DNA from: an uncultured Lachnospiraceae bacterium
GTDB taxonomy: Bacteria; Bacillota; Clostridia; Lachnospirales; Lachnospiraceae
DNA: 47,767 nucleotides
Assembly: GCA_910588865.1 (NCBI GenBank)
Contig: CAJUSJ010000026.1
Span: 1-47,767 of the forward strand
Reading direction: 5' to 3'
Shown piece by piece: positions 33,220 to 40,782 of the stretch. Numbering within the stretch: the first letter of the stretch is position 1; every line of letters starts with the position of its first letter. The notes under the pieces were generated by a model. That model saw nothing but the letters and a program-made list of their open reading frames with translations, had not been told where the DNA came from and did no database searches. The translations under genes and the position numbers were made by a program.

Positions 33220-34191
33220 TCAGTACACCAGGCTCATGACGATCCCCTGGGGGAAATCGCCGTACTTTTCACCGAAAATATTGATGCCGCCTACATGGGT
33301 GGCGTCTTTTTTTATTTCGATCCGCAATGTGATATAAGGCTTGCTGTGGATAGCTAAGTCCTCCAGGGTTACGGAATGATTCACCGGCTGGCCGTCTAAG
33401 TAACTCCCGTTTTGCCGAACAGAGAAGGTTTTTAAAAGGCCGTACTGACTCCTGCCGTTGGGCCAGGCAGTGGGGGTGAGACGTCCCCGCCGCGCGCCAA
33501 AGTCCCCTGGGGAACAGTAGGTGGCAACCTCGCGGCCATTGATGGAGACCGTGATGTCCGAGGGCCAGTCTTCCAGGAAGCCGGGGGCCTCAGAGCAGAT
33601 CTCCATCTGGAAGGTGAGGGCGTGAAGCTCCAGAAGAGGATTGGCCAGATTGGGGAAGCGGTACTCCACATAGCCCTGCTGGAACCACAGAAGCTGAGCC
33701 CTGGTGTGCAGAGGCGAATAGAAGGAACGGATATTGTCATAGATATCCAGGATCCCGTTCTCGTCAGCCAGGCCGCAGGTGGGTTCAATATCTACCTCGT
33801 GATAATTTCCCACAGGCATATCCAGGGTAATGGTATTGTCAGCCACATCCGCGTCCGCGTCAAAGGTCTCCAGATGGAATGACTGCATGCTGCAGGTACA
33901 GACCCTCATGGAGCCGTGGAGTCCGGGCTGGGTCTCGGTGACAATAAGCCGGGCCTCCTCCAAGGTCTTGATATGCAGAGCGGTGGAAGAGACAGGCAGG
34001 TGAAGGATGTTCGCGATCTCCTGGAGGGACAGAGTAGTATTTTTCAAAAGATTCAAAATATTCAGTCGGATAGGGGAGGACAGGGCCTTTCCGATCTTTA
34101 CGATCTGTTCGTGGTGATTCTCATTGCTTAAGTGAAGCTCAATATCTCTCTCGCCGATGATCTTGATAGGGGTTTTCGGTTTGCCAGGCAT
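33220..34191 (-). CDS. ArsR-like winged-helix transcriptional regulator with C-terminal sensory region
   Basis: 323 residues. Residues about 28-100 are an ArsR-type winged helix: I-G-K-A-L-S-S-P-I-R-L-N-I-L-N-L-L, L-S-L-Q-E-I-A-N-I-L, then the recognition helix S-S-T-A-L-H-I-K-T-L-E-E-A-R-L-I. The rest (about 115-323) is rich in strands and aromatic residues, with no cysteine metal site, and resembles the lectin-like or beta-sandwich half of predicted regulators of this layout; the ligand is unknown. It diverges from the SH3 lipoprotein gene across 356 AT-rich bases and may control it or itself. Confidence 0.78.
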   Translation of the reverse strand: MPGKPKTPIKIIGERDIELHLSNENHHEQIVKIGKALSSPIRLNILNLLKNTTLSLQEIANILHLPVSSTALHIKTLEEARLIVTETQPGLHGSMRVCTCSMQSFHLETFDADADVADNTITLDMPVGNYHEVDIEPTCGLADENGILDIYDNIRSFYSPLHTRAQLLWFQQGYVEYRFPNLANPLLELHALTFQMEICSEAPGFLEDWPSDITVSINGREVATYCSPGDFGARRGRLTPTAWPNGRSQYGLLKTFSVRQNGSYLDGQPVNHSVTLEDLAIHSKPYITLRIEIKKDATHVGGINIFGEKYGDFPQGIVMSLVY

Positions 34192-34547
34192 AAAAGAAAC
34201 TCCTTTCCTACATTAATTCTTATAAATTGTAATAAAACAGACGATTTAATTACATATACAATATAATGAAACTAAAGGTATAAAAGGATAAAAAGAAGGC
34301 ACATAATTCATAAAAATGAAAGATTTTCAGAGAAATATTGACGAAACATACAAAAAGGTGATAGTATGAATTATGCAACAAATATGTAATCGTAAATTTT
34401 CGCTGTCGAATGTTGCGTATTTATTATAATAAATTCAAAACAAAATTACAAGCAGAATAATTCGTATTTCGTCATAAAAACTTAAATAGAAAAACAGACA
34501 GCGCTGGTGTATAATAGAGACAGTGTAAAAAGCATGGAGGAAGATTT
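34192..34547. promoter_or_regulatory. Divergent AT-rich control region
   Basis: No gene. Very AT-rich, with scattered A/T runs and GAAACATAC-like words. TATAAT at 34510-34515 is a likely -10 for the SH3 lipoprotein gene; no good -35 is visible at 17 bases. The minus-strand promoter of the ArsR-like gene cannot be fixed. The length suggests room for regulator binding. Confidence 0.35.
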
Positions 34548-35657
34548 ATGAAGAGACAATGGATGGTGTTTGTGGCAGCTGCGGCGGCTCTTGGTATAAC
34601 AGCCTGCGGCAGCGGGGATGGGATTGTGATCAACGGAACCACGGCGGCAGAGACAGGCGGAGGACAGGAGGAGACCTCCGCCCAGCTTTCTCAGGAGACA
34701 AAGGCCGGGACCATGATAGAGATCGTTACAGACGAGACTACCCCGGCATCAGAGACCGCTGCCCAGTCCACGGAAGGGTACAGCCAGGAGACGGCCACCC
34801 AGCCGGTGACAGAGCCGGAGACCACCGCGGCTCCCCAGACAGCGGCGTCTACCCAGGCCCTGGTTCCCCAGACCACGGCGGCTCCGGCTTCCACCGCCAC
34901 CCGGCCCGCGGCTTCGGAGACGACGGCGGCTAAGACCTACAAGGTAACAGATGTAAAGAAGACCATGTACGCCACGGCGTCGGTGCGGGTTCGCTCCAGC
35001 TATTCCACCAGCTCCAGCGTACTGGCAGGACTGTCTGTGGGTGAGAAGGTGGAGGTTACTGGTGAGTCGGAGAACGGATGGCTTCGGGTCAACTATAAAG
35101 GCAGCGTTGGTTATGTTTCCAAAAGCTATCTCACAGAGCAGGTGCCCGAGAGCGCCAGCCAGCTGGCATCCGCCGGACAGAGTTCGGGGGGAAGCGCCGG
35201 GACAGGCGGTAATTCGGGGAACACCTCAGGAACAGGGAATTCCAGCTCCGGCCAGGCTTCTCAGGGCAGCGGCGGGTCTGGGACAGGAACCACCGCGTCC
35301 GGAGGAAAGACGGGACCGGGAGGGAGCGGCGATTCCACGGGCACCGGGTCGTCGGGCGGGGCGATGGGTCCTGGCGGAAGCAACAGCCAGACGTCTCAGA
35401 GCGGAACCGGAACCGGTCCGTCTGTCTCCGGAAGCGGTACCGGGGGAAGCGGCTCCTCCGGAACCAGCGGCAATTCGGTAACCGGAAGCGTGACAGCGCT
35501 GGATCCATCAGGCGTCACCATCCAGACCAGCAACGGCACCACCTATCAGTTTGTATGGGGCAGCGATGTCCCGGCCCTGGCGCCTGGAGAGAAGATTCAG
35601 ATTTTTTATGAGACCACCAGCACCGGGGAGCGGCGGGTAACCAGCTATTCCAAGTAG
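34548..35657 (+). CDS. SH3b-domain lipoprotein with low-complexity linker
   Basis: 369 residues, TGGAGG upstream. The lipobox I-T-A-C puts the lipid Cys at residue 20. Thr/Glu-rich tail to residue 130, then a bacterial SH3 domain (138-198) with V-R-V-R-S-x-x-S-T-S-S-x-V-L and N-G-W-L-R-V-N-Y-K-G-x-V-G-Y-V, the family signature for peptidoglycan recognition. A Gly/Ser/Thr-rich stretch (199-310) follows, then a small C-terminal beta domain with S-V-T-A-L-D-P-S-G-V-T-I-Q-T and G-T-T-Y-x-F, like OB-type repeats. It likely sits on the membrane and touches wall peptidoglycan. The low-complexity part is prone to length change. Confidence 0.8.
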   Translation: MKRQWMVFVAAAAALGITACGSGDGIVINGTTAAETGGGQEETSAQLSQETKAGTMIEIVTDETTPASETAAQSTEGYSQETATQPVTEPETTAAPQTAASTQALVPQTTAAPASTATRPAASETTAAKTYKVTDVKKTMYATASVRVRSSYSTSSSVLAGLSVGEKVEVTGESENGWLRVNYKGSVGYVSKSYLTEQVPESASQLASAGQSSGGSAGTGGNSGNTSGTGNSSSGQASQGSGGSGTGTTASGGKTGPGGSGDSTGTGSSGGAMGPGGSNSQTSQSGTGTGPSVSGSGTGGSGSSGTSGNSVTGSVTALDPSGVTIQTSNGTTYQFVWGSDVPALAPGEKIQIFYETTSTGERRVTSYSK

Positions 35658-35693
35658 ATTCCCATATCCATTTTATAAAGCGAGGTGTTGACA

Positions 35694-36029
35694 ATGAAGA
35701 TTATCTATGCGATCGTAAGCTCCGATGACGGCAACCGGGTTACAGAGGCCCTGAATGAACATCAGTACATGGTCACCAAACTGGCCACCACAGGCGGGTT
35801 TTTGAAAAAGGGGAACTGTACTCTGATGATCGGTACAGAGGCAGAGAAGGTGGACCATGCCATTGAGCTGATCAAGGAGACCTGCGGCAAAAGGCAGAAG
35901 ATCACCTGCAATGTTCCGGCCCCCAATATCTCCTCCATCTCAGCCGGCTATATGATGATGCCCATGACAGTGGAGCTGGGCGGAGCCACCATATTTGTGA
36001 CCGATGTTGAGCGGTATGAGAAGATCTGA
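35694..36029 (+). CDS. darA: Cyclic-di-AMP receptor (DarA/PstA-like)
   Basis: 111 residues from ATG 35694 (GAGG at 35682-35685; GTG 35685 overlaps the site). PII-like fold of the DUF970 family: M-K-I-I-Y-A-I-V-S-S-D-D start, T-K-L-A-T-T-G-G-F-L-K-K-G-N at the nucleotide loop, and G-G-A-T-I-F-V at the end, all typical of c-di-AMP receptor proteins. The trimer binds c-di-AMP between subunits; targets in most species are unknown. It follows the SH3 lipoprotein by 36 bases, possibly one transcript, which fits the known link between c-di-AMP and wall or osmotic balance. Confidence 0.9.
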   Translation: MKIIYAIVSSDDGNRVTEALNEHQYMVTKLATTGGFLKKGNCTLMIGTEAEKVDHAIELIKETCGKRQKITCNVPAPNISSISAGYMMMPMTVELGGATIFVTDVERYEKI

Positions 36030-36048
36030 GTTTTCGCGGATATAGGAG

Positions 36049-36117
36049 AAGCGTTCACCCCGTTCGGTGGTACCCTGGCAGGGTATGGCGGAAAGCGGTG
36101 GACGCCTTTCTTTTTTT
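36049..36117 (+). terminator. Branched terminator after darA
   Basis: Outer arms GCGTTCACC and GGTGGACGC enclose two small hairpins, CCG-TT-CGG and TACCC-TGGCA-GGGTA, followed by CTTTCTTTTTTT. The three-way shape is unusual for a terminator, but the T-tract is strong. Confidence 0.7.
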
Positions 36118-36251
36118 GGGTCTTTTGGTGTTCATGGGCTTGTAGGACGGAATGATTATTCAGAATAAATGTGTAATTTTTTTGAATAATTATAATCAAT
36201 TAATACAATTTGAAAATAAAACAAATATTTGAAATAAAGTTCAAAAAAGCA

Positions 36252-36280
36252 TTGACAAATAGAACGCCATCTGATAGAAT
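36252..36280 (+). promoter_or_regulatory. Strong promoter with no gene behind it
   Basis: TTGACA (36252-36257), 17 bases, TAGAAT (36275-36280). One mismatch to the sigma-A consensus. It drives the gene-free transcript described next. Confidence 0.65.
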
Positions 36281-36286
36281 AAAGAC

Positions 36287-36582
36287 AACAAAAAGAAACA
36301 CCAAGCCAGAGACGATAACTTCATCAAGAGTTTCCAAAAACTGGCAAATATTAAAGAAGGAGGTACGGACCACCAAAGACTTAAGATTTGTTTCATTTAT
36401 CCCAGAGAGGTGTGAACCCCGCAAGAGATAGATGAGACCAGGACCCCCTAAAACTGTATTAAGCGGATCTTGCGGAGGATACAGGGAAGGAAAAAGATAA
36501 CTGAAGAAAGAGAGGTACAGTCCAGTGGACGAGATAGTATGAAGGCGGATATCGATAGATAAGGGATCGGTATCCGCCTTTG
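36287..36582 (+). ncRNA. Candidate orphan structured RNA of about 295 nt
   Basis: The interval lies between a near-consensus promoter and a hairpin (AAGGCGGATA 36542-36551, TATCCGCCTT 36571-36580) and contains no plausible ORF. Pairing seen by eye: CCGCAAGA (36419-36426) with TCTTGCGG (36468-36475), extended by CC/GG after a bulged A; CTGTAT (36454-36459) with ATACAG (36479-36484), which crosses the first helix and would form a pseudoknot; GCCAG with CTGGC earlier; and GTCC-AGT-GGAC near 36510. The first AGGAGG (36358-36363) has no reading frame after it. It does not match tmRNA, RNase P, SRP or 6S features that I can check. A raiA-type RNA is a possibility I cannot verify. Confidence 0.5.
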
Positions 36583-36609
36583 GTTTTGCCTCATATCCGG
36601 CAGCGGCTG

Positions 36610-37539
36610 TCAATGTGTGACCCCCTCCAGGTCAAAGGGAGGAGTGTATTCTTCTTTAGCGCTGCTTTTTTTCTGAGTATAACCATTTGTCAGGCCAAGT
36701 TCAACGGCAGTATCCACAACTTTTTCATATTCATAGGAAGTAACCCCGCGGTTCAGCTCAGGGAAGGTACCGGTGCCGCTTCCCAGGTGAGAGGGGGTGT
36801 ATTGGCTTAAAAGGCTGATATAGTACTGGGACCTGGGCAGGGTTTGGGCCAGCCACTGGAGAAGCCGAATAGAATCCTGCCTGGCTCCAGGAAGGACCAT
36901 GTGGCGGATGATGACCCCTGACATCATGACGCCCTTATCATCAAACACCGGCTCTCCGGTCTGGCGGATCATCTGGGTGATGGCCCGGGAGGCCCAGGAA
37001 AAATAGTCGCCGGCCCTGGAGTAGCGGAAGGACAGGGCAGGGTCTGAGTACTTTAGGTCAGGAAGCCAGATATTTACATAGGGCTTCAGGGCCTCTATGA
37101 TCTGGGGGTCCTCATAGCCGCCGCAGTTGTATACAACAGGGATGGACAGGGCGGGGCGGACAAGTTTCAGGGCCTCTGTGACGGATGGCAGGTAATGGGT
37201 GGCTGTGACCAGGTTGATGTTGTGGGCACCTTGGGCCTGAAGGCGGAGAAAGATATGGCCAAGCTCCTGACAGGTCACCTCTTGTCCAAAGCCCTCCTGG
37301 CTGATCTGGTGATTCTGGCAGAAGCAGCAGCCTAAAGAACAGCCGCTGAAAAACACGGCACCGCTTCCGTTGAGGCCGCTGATGGCTGGTTCCTCCCAGT
37401 GGTGGAGGGCAGCCCTGGCCACCTTCGGATTAACACCACTTCGGCAAAAGCCCTGGCTGTGGCGGCGGTTCACGCGGCAGCGCCGGGGGCACAGCTGGCA
37501 GCAATCGTAGGAAAAGGGGAAGCTGTCATCTGGATTCAT
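36610..37539 (-). CDS. Radical SAM protein, PflA-like (COG1313 type)
   Basis: About 309 residues from the ATG at 37539 (GAGAGGG upstream; the frame opens earlier at a TTG). N-terminal C-x-x-C-x-x-x-C-like cysteines (C-C-Q-L-C-P-R-R-C) precede the radical SAM motif C-S-L-G-C-C-F-C in F-F-S-G-C-S-L-G-C-C-F-C-Q-N. The domain continues with N-I-N-L-V-T-A-T-H-Y and L-P-D-L-K-Y typical of the activase-like family that includes YcgA/PflA relatives. It cleaves SAM to a 5'-deoxyadenosyl radical; the substrate is unknown. It diverges from azlC, 105 bases apart, and its 3' end almost meets the terminator of the candidate RNA. Confidence 0.85.
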   Translation of the reverse strand: MNPDDSFPFSYDCCQLCPRRCRVNRRHSQGFCRSGVNPKVARAALHHWEEPAISGLNGSGAVFFSGCSLGCCFCQNHQISQEGFGQEVTCQELGHIFLRLQAQGAHNINLVTATHYLPSVTEALKLVRPALSIPVVYNCGGYEDPQIIEALKPYVNIWLPDLKYSDPALSFRYSRAGDYFSWASRAITQMIRQTGEPVFDDKGVMMSGVIIRHMVLPGARQDSIRLLQWLAQTLPRSQYYISLLSQYTPSHLGSGTGTFPELNRGVTSYEYEKVVDTAVELGLTNGYTQKKSSAKEEYTPPFDLEGVTH

Positions 37540-37643
37540 ATCATTTACCCTCTCTTTCGTTGACAAAATGTGGGGAAAAGACTACAATCTATGGTATCCA
37601 AAAAAAGGGAAAAAAGCAAGAGGAAGTAGAGGAAGAAAAGGTG

Positions 37644-38351
37644 ATGGATAAGGAAAAGGCCGCTGCCCTGAGGTACGCGTTTCCAAAGACAGTGCCTGTG
37701 ATGGTAGGGTATCTGTTTCTCGGGGCAGCCTATGGGATCTTGATGAAGGTAAATGGGTTTGGGATCTGGTGGGTTCTGGCCATGAGCGGGCTGGTGTACG
37801 CGGGGAGCCTGCAGTACGTGGGGGTGACTCTCCTGGCTTCCATGGTGAGTCCTGTGTACGGATTTCTCATGGGCCTGATGATCAATGCCCGCCATCTGTT
37901 TTACGGGATCTCCATGCTGGGAAGATATCGTGGGCTGAAAAAATTCAGGAACTACCTGATCTTTGCCCTGACAGATGAGACATTTTCCGTTGTGTGCGGT
38001 GAGCGGGTTCCCCTTCGCCTTGACAAAGAGTGGGTGTACCTGTGGATCTCCCTTTTAAACCAGCTCTACTGGGTGGCGGGCAGCGTTGGGGGAAATATCA
38101 TGGGAGGGTTCATGAATTTTGACACAAAGGGTCTGGATTTTGCTCTGACGGCTCTGTTCGTGGTGATCTTTACAGACCAGTGGAAGAGCCAGAAGGATCA
38201 CAGGCCAGCCCTTGTGGGGGTGTTCTGTTCCGTGGTCTGTGTTAAAGTTTGGGGAGCCGGGGCGTTTATCATCCCCGCTATGGCCGGGATTTTGGTTATA
38301 CTCAGCGTATGGTACAAGGGAAAGAAGAAGGGGGTGAAGAGTTTTGGATGA
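37644..38351 (+). CDS. azlC: AzlC family branched-chain amino acid exporter, large subunit
   Basis: 235 residues from ATG 37644 (GTG 37641 is also possible); the frame opens at 37560 with a Lys/Glu-rich run that is not homologous. Several helices and the AzlC core A-F-P-x-T-V-P-V-M-V-G-Y-L-F-L-G-A-A-Y-G, then S-L-Q-Y-V-G-V and L-M-I-N-A-R-H-L-F-Y-G are unmistakable. With AzlD it forms a two-subunit exporter for branched-chain amino acids. It overlaps azlD by 8 bases. No leucine/Lrp-type control site was recognised. Confidence 0.93.
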   Translation: MDKEKAAALRYAFPKTVPVMVGYLFLGAAYGILMKVNGFGIWWVLAMSGLVYAGSLQYVGVTLLASMVSPVYGFLMGLMINARHLFYGISMLGRYRGLKKFRNYLIFALTDETFSVVCGERVPLRLDKEWVYLWISLLNQLYWVAGSVGGNIMGGFMNFDTKGLDFALTALFVVIFTDQWKSQKDHRPALVGVFCSVVCVKVWGAGAFIIPAMAGILVILSVWYKGKKKGVKSFG

Positions 38352-38682
38352 GGCCTTGATCTTGAGAGGAGGGCTGATCGTGGCGGCTTTGGCGGCAGCT
38401 ACTATGCTCACCCGCTTCCTTCCGTTTATTCTGTTTCCCCAGGGAAAGAAGATCCCGGATTATGTGGAGTATCTGGGAAAGACCCTGCCTTACGCCACCA
38501 TCGGTCTTTTGGTGGTGTACTGCTTAAAGGATGTGGATGTATGGTCGGGAAGCCATGGGCTGCCGGAGATCATAGCTGTGGCGGTCATCGTGGTGCTTCA
38601 CTGGTGGAAGGGCAATTCCCTTTTAAGCATTGGCGCGGGAACTGTACTGTATATGGCGCTGGTGCAGGCGGTGTTTGTCTAG
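38344..38682 (+). CDS. azlD: AzlD family branched-chain amino acid exporter, small subunit
   Basis: 112 residues starting with TTG 38344 inside the azlC stop (TTGGATGA); no ATG fits because the one at 38348 is out of frame. Four hydrophobic segments; the A-A-T-M-L-T-R-F-L-P-F-I-L-F-P motif and L-P-Y-A-T-I-G-L-L-V-V-Y match AzlD. It completes the exporter with AzlC. The coupled start suggests equal amounts of both subunits. A strong terminator follows 10 bases later. Confidence 0.92.
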   Translation: MDEALILRGGLIVAALAAATMLTRFLPFILFPQGKKIPDYVEYLGKTLPYATIGLLVVYCLKDVDVWSGSHGLPEIIAVAVIVVLHWWKGNSLLSIGAGTVLYMALVQAVFV

Positions 38683-38691
38683 GAAGAGAGA

Positions 38692-38739
38692 AAGCGGCCA
38701 GGGACTGGCGGGGTGATTGTCAGTCCCTGGCTGCTTTTT
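38692..38739 (+). terminator. Intrinsic terminator after azlCD
   Basis: GGCCAGGGACTG pairs with CAGTCCCTGGC, loop of 13, then CTGCTTTTTG. Confidence 0.85.
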
Positions 38740-38747
38740 GCCTTTCG

Positions 38748-38924
38748 TCATTTCACTTTGGGATCTTTGTCTTTTGGAGGGGTCATGAAGGGGTAGATAT
38801 CCTCATAGGATTCTATCTGCGCCTCTGACTGGGGAAGTGCCGGGATCAGCCCGGTGCATTCCGTGGAGGAGGCTACGGGGGTTCCCATAAGATCATCCTC
38901 GTCGTCATCTAAAAAAATATTCAT
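38748..38924 (-). CDS. Acidic 58-residue protein downstream of pyrG
   Basis: An ATG at 38924 on the minus strand opens a clean frame of 58 codons to TGA at 38748-38750, with GAGGTG 7 bases ahead. The N-terminus is D-D-D-E-D-D rich (residues 6-11) and the C-terminus is basic (K-D-K-D-P-K-V-K), with the middle rich in Thr, Ser, Gly and Glu; no membrane or signal part. It lies 56 bases after pyrG in the same direction, so it may be co-transcribed. The codon bias looks coding, but no family is recognised. Its end is near the azl terminator. Confidence 0.5.
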   Translation of the reverse strand: MNIFLDDDEDDLMGTPVASSTECTGLIPALPQSEAQIESYEDIYPFMTPPKDKDPKVK

Positions 38925-38980
38925 CTCTGTTCACCTCGGGATTAGTATGGCCAAAACAGAGCAGACTATACCTTACGATT

Positions 38981-40582
38981 CTACACCTTGTGTTTTAAGG
39001 CGGCTTCGATAAAACCCCGGAACAGAGGATGAGGCTTATTGGGGCGGGATTTTAATTCCGGGTGGGCCTGGGTCGCCACAAACCAGGGGTGATCCGGCAG
39101 CTCGATCATCTCCACGATCCGGCCGTCAGGTGAGATGCCGGACAACAGCATGCCGCTGGCGGACAAGGTGCTCCGGAAATCATTGTTCACTTCATAGCGG
39201 TGTCTGTGGCGCTCCTGGATAGTCTCCTGGCCGTAAAGCTGGTAGGCTTTTGAGCCCTGGTCCAGGACACAGGGATAGGAACCAAGCCTGAGGGTGCCGC
39301 CGATATCCTTTACTCCGTCCTGCTCCGGCATAAGGTGGATGACCGGATAATGGGTGGAGGGGTCAAGTTCCACGCTGTGGGCGTCAGTGAGTCCCACCAC
39401 ATCCCGGACAAATTCCACAATGGCCAGCTGCATTCCAAGACAGAGGCCCAGATAGGGGATTTTTTTCTCCCTGGCGTAGCGGATGGCCAGGAGTTTGCCG
39501 TCAATGCCCCGGCTCCCGAAGCCGCCGGGAACCAGAATCCCCTGGGCGCTTCCAAGAATCTGGTGGATATTTTCGGGAGTGACGGTTTCCGAGTCGATCC
39601 ACTGGATATTGACCTTGGCGTGGTTGGCCACGCCGCCGTGCTTTAAAGCCTCCGCCACGGAGATGTAAGCGTCGTGGAGCTGGATATATTTGCCTACCAG
39701 GGCCACGGTGACCTCGGTCTCGGGATGCTTCCAGGCATGGATCATGGCTTTCCATTCTTTAAGATCAGGCTCCGGGCAGGGGAGATTGAGACACTGGCAG
39801 GCCACCTGGGCTAAGTGTTCTTCCTCCATGGCCAGAGGGGCCTCGTAGAGAAGCTCCACATCCAGGTTCTGAAGGACATGGGTCTGGGGAACATTGCAGA
39901 ACAGGGCGATCTTGCCCCGGATATGGGCGTCAAGGGGATGCTCTGAGCGGCAGACGATGATGTCCGGCTGGATTCCCATGCCCTGGAGGTTCTTTACGCT
40001 GGCCTGGGTGGGTTTGGTCTTCAGCTCTCCGGAGGCTTTCAGATAGGGGATAAGGGTGACGTGGATAAGGACGGCGTTGTCAGAGCCGACCTCCTGCTGG
40101 AACTGGCGGATGGCCTCAAGAAAAGGCTGGCTTTCGATATCACCTACGGTGCCGCCCACCTCAATGATGGCGATCTCCGTCTCGGTGTCAGAATAATTGC
40201 GGTGAAAACGGCTTTTGATCTCATTGGTGATGTGGGGAATGACCTGAACCGTTCCTCCGCCGTAGTCGCCCCGGCGCTCTTTGGATAAAACGGACCAGTA
40301 GACTTTTCCGGTAGTAACGTTGGAATTTCTGGTCAGGCTTTCGTCGATAAAACGCTCGTAGTGTCCGAGGTCAAGGTCTGTCTCCGCTCCGTCATCGGTT
40401 ACGAATACTTCTCCGTGCTGGACGGGGTTCATGGTTCCGGGATCAATGTTGATATAGGGATCGAATTTCTGCATGGTCACTTTGTAGCCCCGGGCTTTCA
40501 GAAGCCGTCCCAGGGATGCCGCGGTGATGCCTTTTCCAAGACCGGACACAACGCCTCCGGTGACAAAAACATATTTTACCAT
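38981..40582 (-). CDS. pyrG: CTP synthase
   Basis: 533 residues, AAAGGAGG upstream. The synthetase domain shows V-F-V-T-G-G-V-V-S-G-L-G-K-G (P-loop, residues 6-19) and I-D-P-G-T-M-N-P, with G-E-V-F-V-T-D-D-G-A-E-T-D-L. The C-terminal class I glutamine amidotransferase has the nucleophile Cys381 in Y-L-G-L-C-L-G-M-Q and the oxyanion G-G-F-G near 353-356, closing with a catalytic H-P-E triad motif near the end. It makes CTP from UTP, ATP and glutamine. TATAAT (40614-40619 on the minus strand) precedes it, but no pyrG attenuator is seen. Confidence 0.97.
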   Translation of the reverse strand: MVKYVFVTGGVVSGLGKGITAASLGRLLKARGYKVTMQKFDPYINIDPGTMNPVQHGEVFVTDDGAETDLDLGHYERFIDESLTRNSNVTTGKVYWSVLSKERRGDYGGGTVQVIPHITNEIKSRFHRNYSDTETEIAIIEVGGTVGDIESQPFLEAIRQFQQEVGSDNAVLIHVTLIPYLKASGELKTKPTQASVKNLQGMGIQPDIIVCRSEHPLDAHIRGKIALFCNVPQTHVLQNLDVELLYEAPLAMEEEHLAQVACQCLNLPCPEPDLKEWKAMIHAWKHPETEVTVALVGKYIQLHDAYISVAEALKHGGVANHAKVNIQWIDSETVTPENIHQILGSAQGILVPGGFGSRGIDGKLLAIRYAREKKIPYLGLCLGMQLAIVEFVRDVVGLTDAHSVELDPSTHYPVIHLMPEQDGVKDIGGTLRLGSYPCVLDQGSKAYQLYGQETIQERHRHRYEVNNDFRSTLSASGMLLSGISPDGRIVEMIELPDHPWFVATQAHPELKSRPNKPHPLFRGFIEAALKHKV

Positions 40583-40699
40583 AATTCATAACCTCCTTTG
40601 GATTATCTTTTGGATTATACAACCATGGGTGACGGAAATCCATAGTTTTTTTCAAATATTTCAAAAACGAAAATTTATAATTTTTTTAGGACACTTTTC

Positions 40700-40728
40700 T
40701 TGATTTATGGGGAGACTGACACTATAAT
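40700..40728 (+). promoter_or_regulatory. Promoter of ftsH
   Basis: TTGATT (40700-40705), 17 bases, TATAAT (40723-40728). The ATG is 55 bases after the -10, with AGGAGA at about 40767. Confidence 0.6.
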
Positions 40729-40782
40729 AGTAAGGTATACCCCAAAGGAGGTAGTTTTTTTCGAATAGGAGAACTGGAATTT

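Noticed and set aside
35160..35480. Repeated Gly/Ser/Thr codons as a CRISPR-like array
   Set aside because: No constant repeat with spacers; it is the linker of the SH3 lipoprotein. No CRISPR array was found anywhere in the window.
36200..36613. Minus-strand ORF of 137 residues across the candidate RNA
   Set aside because: Phe/Leu-rich but no ribosome site, and it runs through a terminator-like hairpin; the plus-strand promoter and structure are better explained by RNA.
37560..37643. Upstream start for azlC
   Set aside because: The added residues are Lys/Glu-rich without a homologous pattern, and the AzlC core begins after ATG 37644.
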